Assembly (NCBI GenBank): GCA_016742175.1
Contig: JACVCH010000006.1
Location: forward strand, 124,001 to 188,000
Direction: 5' to 3'
Source: Rhizobiaceae bacterium
GTDB lineage: Bacteria > Pseudomonadota > Alphaproteobacteria > Rhizobiales > Rhizobiaceae
Length of the DNA: 64,000 bases
Shown: positions 1 through 11,020 of the stretch, one piece after another
How positions within the stretch are numbered: the stretch's first letter is position 1
Layout: every line of letters begins with the position of its first letter
Program-made: the position numbers and the translations under genes
The notes under the pieces: generated by a model
Databases searched by the model: none
Seen by the model: only the letters and a program-made list of their open reading frames with translations
Told to the model about the DNA's origin: nothing

Positions 1-1
1 G

Positions 2-354
2 CTTTCCGGCGGCCAGCGCCAGCGCATCGCGATCGCCCGCGCCATCCTCAAGGACGCGCCGATCCTCGTCCTCGACGAGCCGACCTCGGCGCAGGATTCG
101 GCAGTCGAGGCGGCGATCCAGGAGAACCTCTACCGCCTGATGGAAGGCAAGACCGTGATCGCCATTGCCCACCGCCTCTCCACCATCGCGGCGATGGACC
201 GCCTGATCGTCATGGACAAGGGCCATGTCGTCGAGGATGGGACGCACGAGGAATTGATCGCAAGCGGCGGCCTTTATGCCCATCTGTGGAACCGGCAGTC
301 GGGCGGATTCCTTCTGCCCGACGAAGCGGAAAGCGAGAAGGACATCGCAGCCGA

Positions 355-358
<4 letters not shown>
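2..358 (+). CDS. ABC transporter ATP-binding/permease protein, C-terminal end (partial, 5' end outside window)
   Basis: This is the last 118 residues of an ABC exporter nucleotide-binding domain; the membrane part and Walker A lie before the window. Visible are the signature LSGGQ at the very start, Walker B ILVLDEP and the H-loop AHRLST. The tail is closely similar to the tail of the next gene, so the two are probably paralogous halves of a heterodimeric exporter. Odd points: the usual DEATSALD of exporters reads DEPTSAQD here, which changes the D-loop. The stop overlaps the next start (ATGA), so the genes are translationally coupled. Substrate is unknown. Confidence 0.88.
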
Positions 359-2250
<1,892 letters not shown>

Positions 2251-2254
2251 GGCG

Positions 2255-2563
2255 ATGGCGCTCCGGCTTCCCGGCCAGGGCGGCGCGCGGCTCCAGACCG
2301 GGCTCGACACGCTCGACTACGAACTTGCCGGCGAGATGGCGTCCTCGCTGGGGCGGGCAGGGGATCGGGTCGTGAAGGCTATGGCGGCGCTCAACGCCCA
2401 TGACGCGCGCGATGCCGAGCGCGTGCTGCTGGTGAAAGCCGCCGCCGAGGCGGTCCACGCCTATTTCATCCAGCGCGAACTGATCGGCCTGCGCCGTCAC
2501 CACGATGCCATCCGCGATTACGGAATTCCCGGAGAGGTGCTGGCGCGGCTGGGTGCGAGCTGA
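2255..2563 (+). CDS. Small helical protein, DUF6665-like
   Basis: A 102-residue soluble protein with no signal peptide or membrane segment, rich in Ala and Leu and predicted mostly helical. It starts 4 bases after the exporter stop, so it is likely the last gene of that transcript. The pattern resembles the small DUF6665 proteins I recall from Rhizobiales; that assignment is from memory and moderate. Function is unknown. Confidence 0.6.
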   Translation: MALRLPGQGGARLQTGLDTLDYELAGEMASSLGRAGDRVVKAMAALNAHDARDAERVLLVKAAAEAVHAYFIQRELIGLRRHHDAIRDYGIPGEVLARLGAS

Positions 2564-2632
2564 ACCTCGAAAAGGGCTCTTTCGACTATCAACAGCCCCC
2601 GCGACAAACTGCCATCACGCCCTTGTAACGGC

Positions 2633-2660
2633 TGGACAAGCGCCCAAGGCGGGCATAGAA
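2633..2660 (+). promoter_or_regulatory. Candidate sigma-70-like promoter of petABC
   Basis: TGGACA at 2633-2638 and ATAGAA at 2655-2660, separated by 16 bases, lie about 120 bases before the petA GTG start. The fit to consensus is only fair and nothing else supports it. A short hairpin ttgcc-gttg-ggcaa follows near 2700. Confidence 0.25.
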
Positions 2661-2778
2661 ACCTTCGCCAAATGACTGGGGGAAGCTCCCGGCATCGCTT
2701 GCCGTTGGGCAACATGTCGGGATCGGTGTTCATCACGGTTTCCTGCGGTCAAAGTGAGGCAATAAGGATCATAGTCCC

Positions 2779-3342
2779 GTGAGCGTGAACGATACGACCG
2801 AGCCGACCCGCCGCGACTTTCTCTACATTGCAACCGGCATGGCCGGCGTCGTTGCCGTGGGCGGTGCCGTCTGGCCGTTCATCGACCAGATGCGCCCCGA
2901 TGCCTCGACGCTGGCTCTCGCGACCGTCGACGTCGACGTGTCGGCGATCGAGCCGGGCATGTCGGTGACGGCGAAGTGGCGCGGCAAGCCGATCTTCATC
3001 CGCAACCGCACCGAAGAGGAAGTCGCCGAGGCGCAGGCCGTCGACCTGTCCGAACTGAAGGACCCGGTGGCCCGCAACGAGAATCTGGGCGATGCCGAGC
3101 CGGCGACGGACCTCGCGCGCTCGGCCGGCGAGGGCATGGAAAACTGGATCGTCATGGTCGGCTCGTGCACCCATCTGGGCTGCGTGCCGCTCGGCCAGTC
3201 GGGCGATTTCGGCGGCTGGTTCTGCCCCTGCCACGGCTCGCACTACGACACCGCCGGCCGTATCCGTACCGGCCCGGCGCCGACGAACCTGCCCGTGCCG
3301 GTGTTCGAATTCATTTCCGAGACGGTCATCAGAATCGGCTAA
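2779..3342 (+). CDS. petA: Ubiquinol-cytochrome c reductase iron-sulfur (Rieske) subunit
   Basis: Rieske 2Fe-2S subunit of the cytochrome bc1 complex (complex III), 187 residues, passing electrons from ubiquinol to cytochrome c1 on the periplasmic side. The N-terminus carries a twin-arginine type signal-anchor ([11 protein letters not shown] then a hydrophobic stretch). The cluster-binding motifs CTHLGC and CPCHGSHYD are intact. The start is GTG at 2779; the reading frame from it matches the family N-terminus. First gene of petABC, 21 bases before petB. Confidence 0.97.
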   Translation: MSVNDTTEPTRRDFLYIATGMAGVVAVGGAVWPFIDQMRPDASTLALATVDVDVSAIEPGMSVTAKWRGKPIFIRNRTEEEVAEAQAVDLSELKDPVARNENLGDAEPATDLARSAGEGMENWIVMVGSCTHLGCVPLGQSGDFGGWFCPCHGSHYDTAGRIRTGPAPTNLPVPVFEFISETVIRIG

Positions 3343-3363
3343 GTCAAGAGAGAGCTTACAATA

Positions 3364-4668
3364 ATGAGCGGTGGACACTCTACCTACACGCCGACGACCG
3401 GCATCGGACGCTGGATCGATTCACGCCTGCCGCTGCCGCGGCTGGTGCACGACTCGTTCGTCTCCTATCCCGTTCCGCGCAACCTGAACTACGCCTACAC
3501 GTTCGGCGGCATCCTCTCGATCATGCTGGTCGTGCAGATCGTCACCGGCATCGTGCTTGCCATGCACTATTCGGCGCATGTCGACATGGCGTTCGATTCG
3601 GTCGAAAAGATCATGCGCGACGTCAATTCCGGCTGGCTGATCCGGTATCTCCACGCCAACGGCGCGTCGATGTTCTTCATCGCCGTCTACCTCCACATCG
3701 CCCGCGGCATGTATTACGGCTCCTACAAGGCGCCGCGCGAGCTCCTGTGGATTCTCGGCGTGATCATCTACCTTCTGATGATGGCGACCGCCTTCATGGG
3801 CTACGTGCTGCCCTGGGGTCAGATGTCCTTCTGGGGCGCGACGGTCATCACCGGTTTCTTCACCGCCATTCCGCTCGTCGGCGAGTGGATCCAGCAGCTT
3901 CTCCTCGGCGGCTTCGCGGTCGACAACCCGACGCTGAACCGCTTCTTCTCGCTGCACTACCTGCTGCCCTTCATGATCGCCGGCGTCGTGGTGCTCCACG
4001 TCTGGGCGCTGCATGTCACCGGCCAGACCAACCCGACCGGCATCGAGGTCAAGCAGAAGACCGACACGCTGCCCTTCACGCCCTATGCGACCGTCAAGGA
4101 CGCGTTCGGCATGGTGCTGTTCTTCATCATGTTCGCCTATTTCGTCTTCTACATCCCGAACTACCTGGGACATGCGGACAACTACATCATGGCGGATTCG
4201 CTGAAGACGCCGTCGCACATCGTGCCGGAATGGTACTTCCTGCCCTTCTACGCGATCCTGCGCGCCATCACCTTCAACATCGGCCCGATCGATTCCAAGC
4301 TCGGCGGCGTGCTCGCCATGTTCGGCGCCATCGCGGTCCTGTTCTTCGTGCCGTGGCTCGACACGTCGAAGGTTCGCTCGGCCGTCTATCGTCCCTGGTA
4401 CAAGCTGTTCTTCTGGCTGTTCGTGGTCAATTCGATCTTCCTCGGCTGGCTCGGCTCGCGTCCGGCCGAAGGCGCCTACGTGATCATGTCGCAGATCGCC
4501 ACGCTCTACTATTTCGGCTTCTTCCTCGTGATCCTGCCGCTGCTCGGCCTGATCGAGACGCCGAAGCGCCTGCCGAACTCGATCACCGAGGCGGTGCTTG
4601 CCAAGAACAAGGGGGCGGCATCCGTCCAGCCCGCCGGCGCCAATGCGTCGCCGGAAACCAAAGGCTGA
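3364..4668 (+). CDS. petB: Cytochrome b subunit of the bc1 complex
   Basis: A 434-residue polytopic membrane protein holding the two b hemes and the Qo and Qi quinone sites of complex III. The family landmarks are visible: the helix with [10 protein letters not shown], the [14 protein letters not shown] segment, and [13 protein letters not shown] (PEWY motif of the Qo site). Length fits alphaproteobacterial cytochrome b. It lies between petA and petC and is co-transcribed with both. Confidence 0.98.
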   Translation: MSGGHSTYTPTTGIGRWIDSRLPLPRLVHDSFVSYPVPRNLNYAYTFGGILSIMLVVQIVTGIVLAMHYSAHVDMAFDSVEKIMRDVNSGWLIRYLHANGASMFFIAVYLHIARGMYYGSYKAPRELLWILGVIIYLLMMATAFMGYVLPWGQMSFWGATVITGFFTAIPLVGEWIQQLLLGGFAVDNPTLNRFFSLHYLLPFMIAGVVVLHVWALHVTGQTNPTGIEVKQKTDTLPFTPYATVKDAFGMVLFFIMFAYFVFYIPNYLGHADNYIMADSLKTPSHIVPEWYFLPFYAILRAITFNIGPIDSKLGGVLAMFGAIAVLFFVPWLDTSKVRSAVYRPWYKLFFWLFVVNSIFLGWLGSRPAEGAYVIMSQIATLYYFGFFLVILPLLGLIETPKRLPNSITEAVLAKNKGAASVQPAGANASPETKG

Positions 4669-4701
4669 ACCGGCGCGCCGGCTCGAAAGGACTGACACGA
4701 C

Positions 4702-5547
4702 ATGAAGACTGTTCTCAAGGGGATTGCCGCGCTCGGGTTCGTCGTCGGTGCGACGATGATGGCGGGCGCTGCGGAAGAGGGCGAGACCCCGCACTACCCG
4801 CTCATCAAGCCGGTCGAGCAGGACTGGAGCTTCGCGGGCCCGTTCGGGCACTATGACCGCGGCGCGCTGCAGCGCGGCCTCAAGGTCTACCGCGAATCCT
4901 GCGCGGCCTGCCACGGCCTCGAGCGCGTCGCCTTCCGCACGCTGGAAGACCTCGGCTATTCCGAGCCGCAGGTGCGTGCGCTGGCCGCCGAATACGAGGT
5001 CGAGGACGGCCCGGACGCCGCCGGCGACATGTTCATGCGCACGGCGATCCCGTCCGACTACTTCCCGAGCCCGTTCGCCAACACGGCTGCGGCTGCCGCA
5101 TCCAACAACGGCGCGGCCCCGCCGGACCTGTCGCTGATCGCCAAGTCGCGCGCCGTCGAGCGCGGCTTCCCGCTCTTCGTCATCGACATCTTCACGCAGT
5201 ACGCCGAAAGCGGACCGGACTATCTCTACAATCTCCTGGTCGGCTACGAAGACGCACCGGCCGACGTCGAGATCCAGCCGGGCACCTACTACAACCCGCA
5301 TTTCGTTGCCGGCCCTGCGCTGTCGATGCCGCCTCCGCTGCAGGAAGGCGCCGTCTCCTACGACGACGGCTCGCCCGAGACGGTCGAGCAGTATGCGCAT
5401 GACGTGACGCAGTTCCTGATGTGGGCGGCCGAGCCGCACATGGAAGACCGCAAGAGCATGGGCTTCGTGGTCATGCTGTTCCTGATCGGCTTCGCGGTTT
5501 TGGTGTATCTCACCAAGCGCAAGATCTGGGCGAACGTCGCGCACTGA
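4702..5547 (+). CDS. petC: Cytochrome c1 subunit of the bc1 complex
   Basis: Cytochrome c1, 281 residues, accepting electrons from the Rieske centre and handing them to soluble cytochrome c. It has a Sec-type signal peptide (cleavage near AGAAEEG), the covalent heme c motif CAACH near residue 70, and a single C-terminal membrane anchor (GFVVMLFLIGFAVLVYL) followed by basic residues. Last gene of petABC; a strong terminator follows. Unlike Bradyrhizobium, petB and petC are separate genes, not a fbcH fusion. Confidence 0.97.
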   Translation: MKTVLKGIAALGFVVGATMMAGAAEEGETPHYPLIKPVEQDWSFAGPFGHYDRGALQRGLKVYRESCAACHGLERVAFRTLEDLGYSEPQVRALAAEYEVEDGPDAAGDMFMRTAIPSDYFPSPFANTAAAAASNNGAAPPDLSLIAKSRAVERGFPLFVIDIFTQYAESGPDYLYNLLVGYEDAPADVEIQPGTYYNPHFVAGPALSMPPPLQEGAVSYDDGSPETVEQYAHDVTQFLMWAAEPHMEDRKSMGFVVMLFLIGFAVLVYLTKRKIWANVAH

Positions 5548-5568
5548 CGTTCCCGCCACCCATCCTCC

Positions 5569-5593
5569 AAGGGCGCCTCCGGGCGCCCTTTTT
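5569..5593 (+). terminator. Rho-independent terminator after petABC
   Basis: A perfect 9-bp stem, aagggcgcc (5569-5577) against ggcgccctt (5582-5590) with a tccg loop, is followed by further T residues. It lies 21 bases after the petC stop and separates the operon from apt. Confidence 0.85.
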
Positions 5594-5664
5594 CATGGCC
5601 GCGCGCCGCTTTCCTTCGCCGCCGCCATCTTCTACCAATAGCGCTCATCCACTCCGGGGCAGCC

Positions 5665-6210
5665 ATGCACACCACCCTTCACGACACGCTCGTCTCGGCG
5701 ATCCGCAACATTCCGGACTATCCCAAGCCCGGCATCATGTTCCGCGACATCACCACGCTGCTCGGCGATGCGCGTGCGTTCCGACGGGCGATCGACGAGC
5801 TGGTGCATCCTTATGCCGGCTCCAAGATCGACAAGATCGCCGGCATCGAGGCGCGTGGGTTCATCCTCGGCGGCGCGATGGCGCACCAGATGTCGGCAGG
5901 GTTCATCCCGATACGCAAGAAGGGCAAGCTGCCGCACGAGACCGTGCGCGTCGCCTACAGCCTCGAATACGGGCTCGACGAAATGGAGATGCACAAGGAT
6001 GCCGTCGCGCCCGGCGAGAAGGTGATCCTCGTCGACGATCTGATCGCGACCGGCGGCACGGCCGAGGGCGCGGTGAAGCTCCTGCGCCAGATGGGCGCCG
6101 AGATCGTCGCGGCCTGCTTCGTCATCGACCTGCCGGAACTCGGCGGGCGCGCGAAGCTGGAGGCGCTCGACGTGCCGGTACGCACGCTGGTGGCGTTCGA
6201 GGGGCATTGA
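5665..6210 (+). CDS. apt: Adenine phosphoribosyltransferase
   Basis: Cytosolic purine salvage enzyme joining adenine and PRPP to give AMP and pyrophosphate; 181 residues, the usual length. The PRPP-binding motif [14 protein letters not shown] is intact near residue 120, and the N-terminal [18 protein letters not shown] block is typical of Apt. It follows petABC after a terminator, an order I recall from other Rhizobiales. Confidence 0.97.
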   Translation: MHTTLHDTLVSAIRNIPDYPKPGIMFRDITTLLGDARAFRRAIDELVHPYAGSKIDKIAGIEARGFILGGAMAHQMSAGFIPIRKKGKLPHETVRVAYSLEYGLDEMEMHKDAVAPGEKVILVDDLIATGGTAEGAVKLLRQMGAEIVAACFVIDLPELGGRAKLEALDVPVRTLVAFEGH

Positions 6211-6278
6211 GGCCGCTGGTCCAATTGCTCGGCGGTCCCGCCTCTTTGCAGAGTGGGTTGCGGTGCTAGGATCGGCCC

Positions 6279-6914
6279 ATGTACACGCCGCCCGCCTTCC
6301 GTGAGGACGACCCCGCCGCGCTCGCCGCCATCATGCGCGAGGCCGGTCTGTCGACGCTCGTCACCGCCACCGAGGAGGGGCTGGTCGCAACGCCGTTGCC
6401 GTTCATCCTGGACGAGAACGAGGGCGAATTCGGCACGCTCTACGGCCATGTCGCCAAGGCGAACCGGCAATGGCAGCTTGCCCCTGTCGGCGAGGCGCTG
6501 GCGATCTTCGCCGGCCCGGACGCCTACATCACGCCGTCCTGGTATGCCTCCAAGCAAGAGCACGGCAAGGTCGTGCCGACCTGGAACTACGTCGCCGTCC
6601 ATGCCCACGGGCCGATCGAGTTCTTCGAGGATGCGGAGCGGTTGCGCGACATCGTCACGCGGCTGACCCTTCGCCACGAAGCCGGACGCGCCGAGCCCTG
6701 GGCCGTCACGGACGCGCCCCAACGCTTCATCGACGCGCAACTGCGCGGCATCGTCGGCCTGCGCCTGCCGATCACCCGCCTCTTCGGCAAGCGCAAGATG
6801 AGCCAGAACAGGCCCGAAGCGGATCGGGCAGGCGTGGTGGAAGGGCTCGGGGCGAGCGAGCGCGAGATGGATCGGGCTGTGGCGGCGATGGTGGCTGGAG
6901 GAAGCGCCGCCTGA
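6279..6914 (+). CDS. paiB: PaiB-like FMN-binding protein
   Basis: A 211-residue protein of the PaiB family (flavin-reductase-like split-barrel; described as FMN-binding negative transcriptional regulator in Bacillus). The N-terminal MYTPPAFREDDP and the PSWYASKQEHGKVVPTWNYVAVHAHG block are characteristic. Whether it regulates genes or works as a flavin or heme-linked enzyme here cannot be told. It stands alone between apt and the convergent MaoC genes; only three bases separate its stop from the opposing stop. Confidence 0.85.
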   Translation: MYTPPAFREDDPAALAAIMREAGLSTLVTATEEGLVATPLPFILDENEGEFGTLYGHVAKANRQWQLAPVGEALAIFAGPDAYITPSWYASKQEHGKVVPTWNYVAVHAHGPIEFFEDAERLRDIVTRLTLRHEAGRAEPWAVTDAPQRFIDAQLRGIVGLRLPITRLFGKRKMSQNRPEADRAGVVEGLGASEREMDRAVAAMVAGGSAA

Positions 6915-6917
6915 ACG

Positions 6918-7388
6918 CTATTCCGCCTTCAACAGCACCGCGCTTTCAAACTCCAGCACCTTGTCCCCGCCCGAATCGAACGCCTCGCAGTTGAGCGTCA
7001 TGACCCGCCAGCCGGGGCGGGAGGCGATGGGGCGGTGGGCTTTGGCGGTGCGGGTGAAGGTGATGGTTTCGCCTGCATAGACGGGCTTCAGCCATTTCAG
7101 GTTGGTGAAGCCGGGGGAGGGGCCGAAGACGGGCTTTTCGCCCTCGCCGCCCCAGCCGGCGCCTTCCATGTCCTGGCGCTTTTGCAGGTTGTAGCGCATC
7201 CACATGGCGCAGGTGTGCCAGCCGGAGGCGCAGAGGCGGCCGAAGACGGAGTGCTCGGCTTCCGTCTCGTCCATGTGGAAGGGCTGCGGATCGTATTTCG
7301 CGGCGAATGCCTTGATCTCGTCGGCGCCGAATGTGTGGCTGCCGAGGTCGATGCGCTTGCCGATCATCAGATAGTCGTCGAGCGTCAT
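6918..7388 (-). CDS. MaoC-like (R)-specific enoyl-CoA hydratase family protein, second of pair
   Basis: A 156-residue hot-dog fold protein of the MaoC dehydratase family. The hydratase motif with catalytic Asp and His is visible as YDPQPFHMDE, followed by the conserved SGWHT. Start ATG at 7388 overlaps the stop of the upstream MaoC gene by 4 bases, so the two are coupled and may form a heteromer. A longer reading upstream runs through the other gene and was rejected. Substrate unknown; acyl-CoA metabolism is likely. Confidence 0.88.
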   Translation of the reverse strand: MTLDDYLMIGKRIDLGSHTFGADEIKAFAAKYDPQPFHMDETEAEHSVFGRLCASGWHTCAMWMRYNLQKRQDMEGAGWGGEGEKPVFGPSPGFTNLKWLKPVYAGETITFTRTAKAHRPIASRPGWRVMTLNCEAFDSGGDKVLEFESAVLLKAE

Positions 7389-7852
7389 GCCGCCGCTCCG
7401 GGGTTGCGCAGGAGGAACATGCCGGTGTTGGCGAGTTCGCAGACCGTCTCGCCCTTCTGGTTGAAGATGCGGTGCTCGACGGTGACGAAGCCGAGATTGG
7501 GCCGTTTGGCCGAGACGCGGGCGGCGGTGACGGTCGAGGTGCCGGAGAGCGTGTCGCCGGCGATCACCGGCTTCTTCCAGCGCACATAGTCGACGCCGGG
7601 CGCGCCTTGCGAGGTCGAATCGAGCAGGAAGGCGTCGCACATCATGCGCATGAACATCGCGCAGGTGTGCCAGCCCGAGGCGGCGAGCCCGCCGAGGATG
7701 GACGCCTTGCCGGCTTCCTCGTCCATGTGCATGGGCTGCGCGTCGAACTGCGAGGCGAAATCGACGATCTCCTCGGCGGTGACGTGCTTGACCGGCAGGT
7801 CGATCGTTCGTCCGACGGTGAAATCCTCGAACGCCCAGCGCTTTTCGGTCAT
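7385..7852 (-). CDS. MaoC-like (R)-specific enoyl-CoA hydratase family protein, first of pair
   Basis: A 155-residue MaoC-family hot-dog protein with the catalytic Asp/His motif FDAQPMHMDE and SGWHT. It is a paralogue of the gene that follows and overlaps it by 4 bases. Such adjacent pairs resemble the two hot-dog halves of larger hydratases, so a heterodimer is plausible but not shown. Confidence 0.88.
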   Translation of the reverse strand: MTEKRWAFEDFTVGRTIDLPVKHVTAEEIVDFASQFDAQPMHMDEEAGKASILGGLAASGWHTCAMFMRMMCDAFLLDSTSQGAPGVDYVRWKKPVIAGDTLSGTSTVTAARVSAKRPNLGFVTVEHRIFNQKGETVCELANTGMFLLRNPGAAA

Positions 7853-7925
7853 GGCTCGCGATCCTGTTCAATCTTGAACGATAGTGTGGCCTGCCGAAGC
7901 GCCCGGCGCAATGGACCAAACGGCG

Positions 7926-9029
7926 TCAGGTGTTGAACTTGAACAGAAGCACGTCGCCGTCCTGCACCACATATTCCTTGCCTTCGTCGCGCGCCTTGCC
8001 GGCGTCCTTGGCCGCCGTCTCGCCGCCGAGCGACACGTAGTCGTTATAGGCAATGGTCTGGGCGCGGATGAAGCCGCGCTCGAAATCGGTGTGGATGACG
8101 CCAGCGGCCTGCGGTGCCTTGGAGCCCTTGGCGACGGTCCAGGCGCGGGTCTCCTTCGGGCCGGCGGTGAAGTAGGTGATGAGGTCGAGAAGCTCGTAGC
8201 CGGCGCGGATCAGCTTATCGAGGCCCGGCTCGTCGAGGCCGAGATCGCCAAGGAACTCGGCGGCTTCCTCGTCGGACAATTGCGCGACCTGCGCCTCGAT
8301 TTCCGCCGAGATCACGACGACGCTCGCGCCCTGCGCCTCGGCCATCTTCGCGACCGCCGCCGTGTGTTCGTTGCCGGAGGCGGCATCGCCCTCGGCGACG
8401 TTGCAGACATAGAGCACGGGATGCGAGGTCAGGAGGTTGAGGCCCTGCAGGATGCGCAGATCTTCCGCGGCGATGCCCTTCAAAAGCATGCGCACCGGCC
8501 TGCCGTCCTGCAGAAGCGTCAGCGCCGCTTCCATCATCGGCAGGACGGTCAGCGCTTCCTTGTCCTTCGAGGCGGCACGCTTGCGGAACTGCAGCGCGCG
8601 GCGCTCGAGGCTTTCGAGGTCGGAGAGCATCAGTTCGGTCTCGACGGTCTCGGCATCGGCGACCGGGTCGATCTTGCCCTCGACATGGGTGATGTCGTCA
8701 TCCTCGAAGCAGCGCAGCACGTGGACGATCGCGTCGACCTCGCGGATGTTGGCGAGGAACTGGTTGCCGAGCCCTTCGCCCTTCGAGGCGCCGCGCACGA
8801 GGCCGGCGATGTCGACGAAGGAGATGCGGGTCGGGATGATCTCCTTCGACTTGGCGATGCCGGCGATGGCCTTGAGGCGCGGATCGGGAACCGCGACCTC
8901 GCCGGTGTTCGGCTCGATGGTGCAGAAGGGATAGTTGGCGGCCTGCGCGGCGGCCGTCTTGGTCAGTGCGTTGAAGAGCGTCGACTTGCCCACATTGGGA
9001 AGCCCGACGATGCCGCATTTGAAACCCAT
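7926..9029 (-). CDS. ychF: Redox-regulated ATPase YchF (Obg-family)
   Basis: Universal P-loop protein of the Obg family that prefers ATP over GTP and binds ribosomes; 367 residues, the normal length. G1 motif GLPNVGKST is at residues 8-16, DIAGL (G3) follows, and the TGS-like C-terminal domain ends in EYVVQDGDVLLFKFNT. The ATG at 9029 opens with the standard MGFKCGIVGLPNVGKS. Upstream lie exoD-like, pth and rplY on the same strand. Confidence 0.97.
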   Translation of the reverse strand: MGFKCGIVGLPNVGKSTLFNALTKTAAAQAANYPFCTIEPNTGEVAVPDPRLKAIAGIAKSKEIIPTRISFVDIAGLVRGASKGEGLGNQFLANIREVDAIVHVLRCFEDDDITHVEGKIDPVADAETVETELMLSDLESLERRALQFRKRAASKDKEALTVLPMMEAALTLLQDGRPVRMLLKGIAAEDLRILQGLNLLTSHPVLYVCNVAEGDAASGNEHTAAVAKMAEAQGASVVVISAEIEAQVAQLSDEEAAEFLGDLGLDEPGLDKLIRAGYELLDLITYFTAGPKETRAWTVAKGSKAPQAAGVIHTDFERGFIRAQTIAYNDYVSLGGETAAKDAGKARDEGKEYVVQDGDVLLFKFNT

Positions 9030-9100
9030 GGAATTGCCCGTCCTGTGGCAGAAATTTTCGTTGTGGGGGCTATGGGGAATGGGCGCGCGAAGGTCAAGGG

Positions 9101-9688
9101 TCAGACCATCGCGGTCCAGGCGAGATAGCCGGCCGTGGCGACGAGCGCGGTCGCCAGAACCGACAGGATGCCGTCCTCGGTGACGAAGGAAAGCGCGAAG
9201 AGCGACACCGCGCCGGCCATGACCGACCCTGAGAAGGGAATGAGTTCGAGGAAGGGCATGACCAGCCCGGCGGCAAGGCAGATCGTCGCGGGGATGACGG
9301 AAAAGGGTGGCTTGACGAGGAAGGAGAGGCGCTTGCCGGTCAGCCGGTCGACGATGCGCGCCGGTCTTGCCAGCCAGTCGCGGGCGGTGTCGAGCTTCGC
9401 GCGCGGCATGGTGCGGCGCAGGAGGAAGCCCGGCAGCCACAGCGCCTTGCGCCCGATCACCATCTGGAAGGCGACCAGCGCGATGATCAGCCCGCAGGTG
9501 GCCGTGAGGCCGGGAATGCCGCTCGCCGGCGTCACCGCGACGAGCGCCGGGATCAGCATCAGCGGCCCGAACGCGTCGTCGCCGATCTCGTGGACGATGT
9601 CCTCGACAGAAACGCGCTTGCCGTCGCCGGCATCGGCGATGGTGTCGAGAACGACTTCCATCGAGTCGAGGTCGTGTTGATCGGGCAT
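9101..9688 (-). CDS. ExoD-like exopolysaccharide synthesis family membrane protein
   Basis: A 195-residue membrane protein resembling ExoD, first described in Sinorhizobium as affecting exopolysaccharide production and alkali tolerance. It has a soluble start, the FGPLMLIPALVAVTPASGIPG segment typical of the family, and further hydrophobic spans to the C-terminus. Start ATG at 9688 is preferred because in-frame sequence before it runs into the inverted repeat. The molecular role is not known. Confidence 0.8.
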   Translation of the reverse strand: MPDQHDLDSMEVVLDTIADAGDGKRVSVEDIVHEIGDDAFGPLMLIPALVAVTPASGIPGLTATCGLIIALVAFQMVIGRKALWLPGFLLRRTMPRAKLDTARDWLARPARIVDRLTGKRLSFLVKPPFSVIPATICLAAGLVMPFLELIPFSGSVMAGAVSLFALSFVTEDGILSVLATALVATAGYLAWTAMV

Positions 9689-9753
9689 GGGGGGAGTCCG
9701 CTGCTGAGGTGGTGGTTTGATATCGTGCTGGTGGGGTGGAAGGGAAGGGGAGT

Positions 9754-9930
9754 GCTTCGTCGCGCCCCCCTCTGGCCTGCCGGCCATCTCCCCCGCAAGG
9801 GGGGAGATCACGCGGTGGAAACCTTCCGTCCACCCTTCGACCTATCGGGGTTGGTGGGGCCGGCGGCGTGATTGATCTCCCCCCTTGCGGGGAGAGATGC
9901 CCGGCAGGGCAGAGGGGGGCGTGACGAGGC
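9754..9930. repeat. Long inverted repeat (palindromic intergenic element), arms about 57 bp
   Basis: Positions 9754-9810 and 9873-9930 are near-perfect reverse complements around a loop of about 60 bases. The arms hold C-runs and the core ctccccccttgcgggg. The element lies between the ExoD-like gene and pth. It would form a long hairpin in RNA and looks like the mobile palindromic elements common in rhizobial intergenic DNA. Confidence 0.85.
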
Positions 9931-9950
9931 ACTGAGCCGACCGCAGGGGC

Positions 9951-10080
9951 GTCATTCCGGCCGAAGCCGAGCGCAGCGAGGCGAAGAGCCGGAAGCCATT
10001 CCGTGAGGTTTCTGCTTGAAAAGGACAGTCGCGGAATGGGTCCCGCATAGCCTCCGCTTCGCTCCGGCTTGCGGCATGAC
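9951..10080. repeat. Palindromic repeat element, family with the element at 48420-48542
   Basis: It begins with gtcattccggccgaagc and ends with gcggcatgac, with an inner pair ccattccg / cggaatgg. The element at 48420-48542 shares the ends gtcat..atgac, the ccggccgaa(a)gc block and the inner ccattccgtg / cggaatgg pair, so both belong to one dispersed family. Together with 9754-9930 it fills the 411-base gap between the ExoD-like gene and pth. Confidence 0.7.
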
Positions 10081-10099
10081 GCCAGGGGGAGAGAAAGCC

Positions 10100-10798
10100 C
10101 TATTCCTTTCCCAGCAGCTTCTTCAGCATGGCTGCCATCGGTCCCGTCTCCGGCAGCTTGACCTGTGGCGCGGGGCGGGCCTGGCGGATGTGGCTTTGCG
10201 CTTTCGGGGCGGGCTTGGGTGCGGCGTTCCTGCCTTGCACGGCGAGCGCGGCCTTGTTCATGAAGCCGGCATCGTCGCCCTTTGCCAGCAGTTCGGCATT
10301 GTCGGCGAAGGCGTCGAGCAGGGGGTCGAGCCAGTCGCGGTCGGCCTTGGCGAAGTCGCCGAGGACGTGGTTCGTGACCATTTCCTTGACGCCCGGATGG
10401 CCGATGCCGATGCGCACGCGGCGATAGTCCTTGCCGCAATGGGCGTCGATGGACTTGATGCCGTTGTGGCCGCCATGGCCGCCGCCGGTCTTGATGCGCA
10501 CCTTGCCGGCGTCGAGGTCGAGTTCGTCGTAGAGGACGATGAGGTCTGAGATGTCGGCCTTGTGGAAGCGCAGCGCTTCGCCGACGGCCTGGCCCGAGAG
10601 GTTCATGAAGGTCTGCGGCTTGATCAGGAGCACCTTTTCGGTGCCGATGTTGCCGGTCGCAATCAGCGCCTGGAATTTCTTCGACCAGGGCGAAAAGGAA
10701 TGGCGGCGGGCAATCGCGTCCGCCGCCATGAAGCCGACATTGTGCCGGTTGTTCTCGTATTTCGATCCGGGATTGCCGAGACCTGCAATGATGCGCAT
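10100..10798 (-). CDS. pth: Peptidyl-tRNA hydrolase
   Basis: Cytosolic enzyme that releases peptides from prematurely dropped peptidyl-tRNA; 232 residues, longer than E. coli Pth (about 194) because of a basic, Pro/Ala-rich C-terminal extension ending in MLKKLLGKE. The [18 protein letters not shown] start contains the catalytic His, and YDELDL holds the partner Asp; [13 protein letters not shown] is intact. It follows rplY on the same strand, a common bacterial pairing. Confidence 0.96.
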   Translation of the reverse strand: MRIIAGLGNPGSKYENNRHNVGFMAADAIARRHSFSPWSKKFQALIATGNIGTEKVLLIKPQTFMNLSGQAVGEALRFHKADISDLIVLYDELDLDAGKVRIKTGGGHGGHNGIKSIDAHCGKDYRRVRIGIGHPGVKEMVTNHVLGDFAKADRDWLDPLLDAFADNAELLAKGDDAGFMNKAALAVQGRNAAPKPAPKAQSHIRQARPAPQVKLPETGPMAAMLKKLLGKE

Positions 10799-10870
10799 GT
10801 CGGTTTTTCTCCGGGCGTTCCTGGGCTGAAGCCGGGGGCGGTCTTTTTCGAAGGGAAGACCCCCCCTGTA

Positions 10871-10985
10871 TCCCTCCCCTCAAGGGGGAGGGAGGGCGTC
10901 GGCGTCGAACCTCTCTTCAATCCGGGCGTGGCGCCGATCGGTGGATCGCGGCACTCAGGTCCTCCCTCCCCCTTGAGGGGAGGGA
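10871..10985. repeat. Perfect inverted repeat between rplY and pth
   Basis: Positions 10871-10895 and 10961-10985 are exact 25-bp reverse complements with a 65-base loop. The core is cccctcaaggggg, similar in kind but not in sequence to the elements at 9754-9930 and 23646-23794. On the minus strand it sits in the rplY-pth intergenic RNA. Confidence 0.85.
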
Positions 10986-11020
10986 TGAAGGGTGGGGGTT
11001 CGGCACTGATGCCGGGGCGA

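Noticed and set aside
3421-5559. Long minus-strand reading frame over petB and petC
   Set aside because: Antisense shadow of the petBC genes caused by high GC at third positions.
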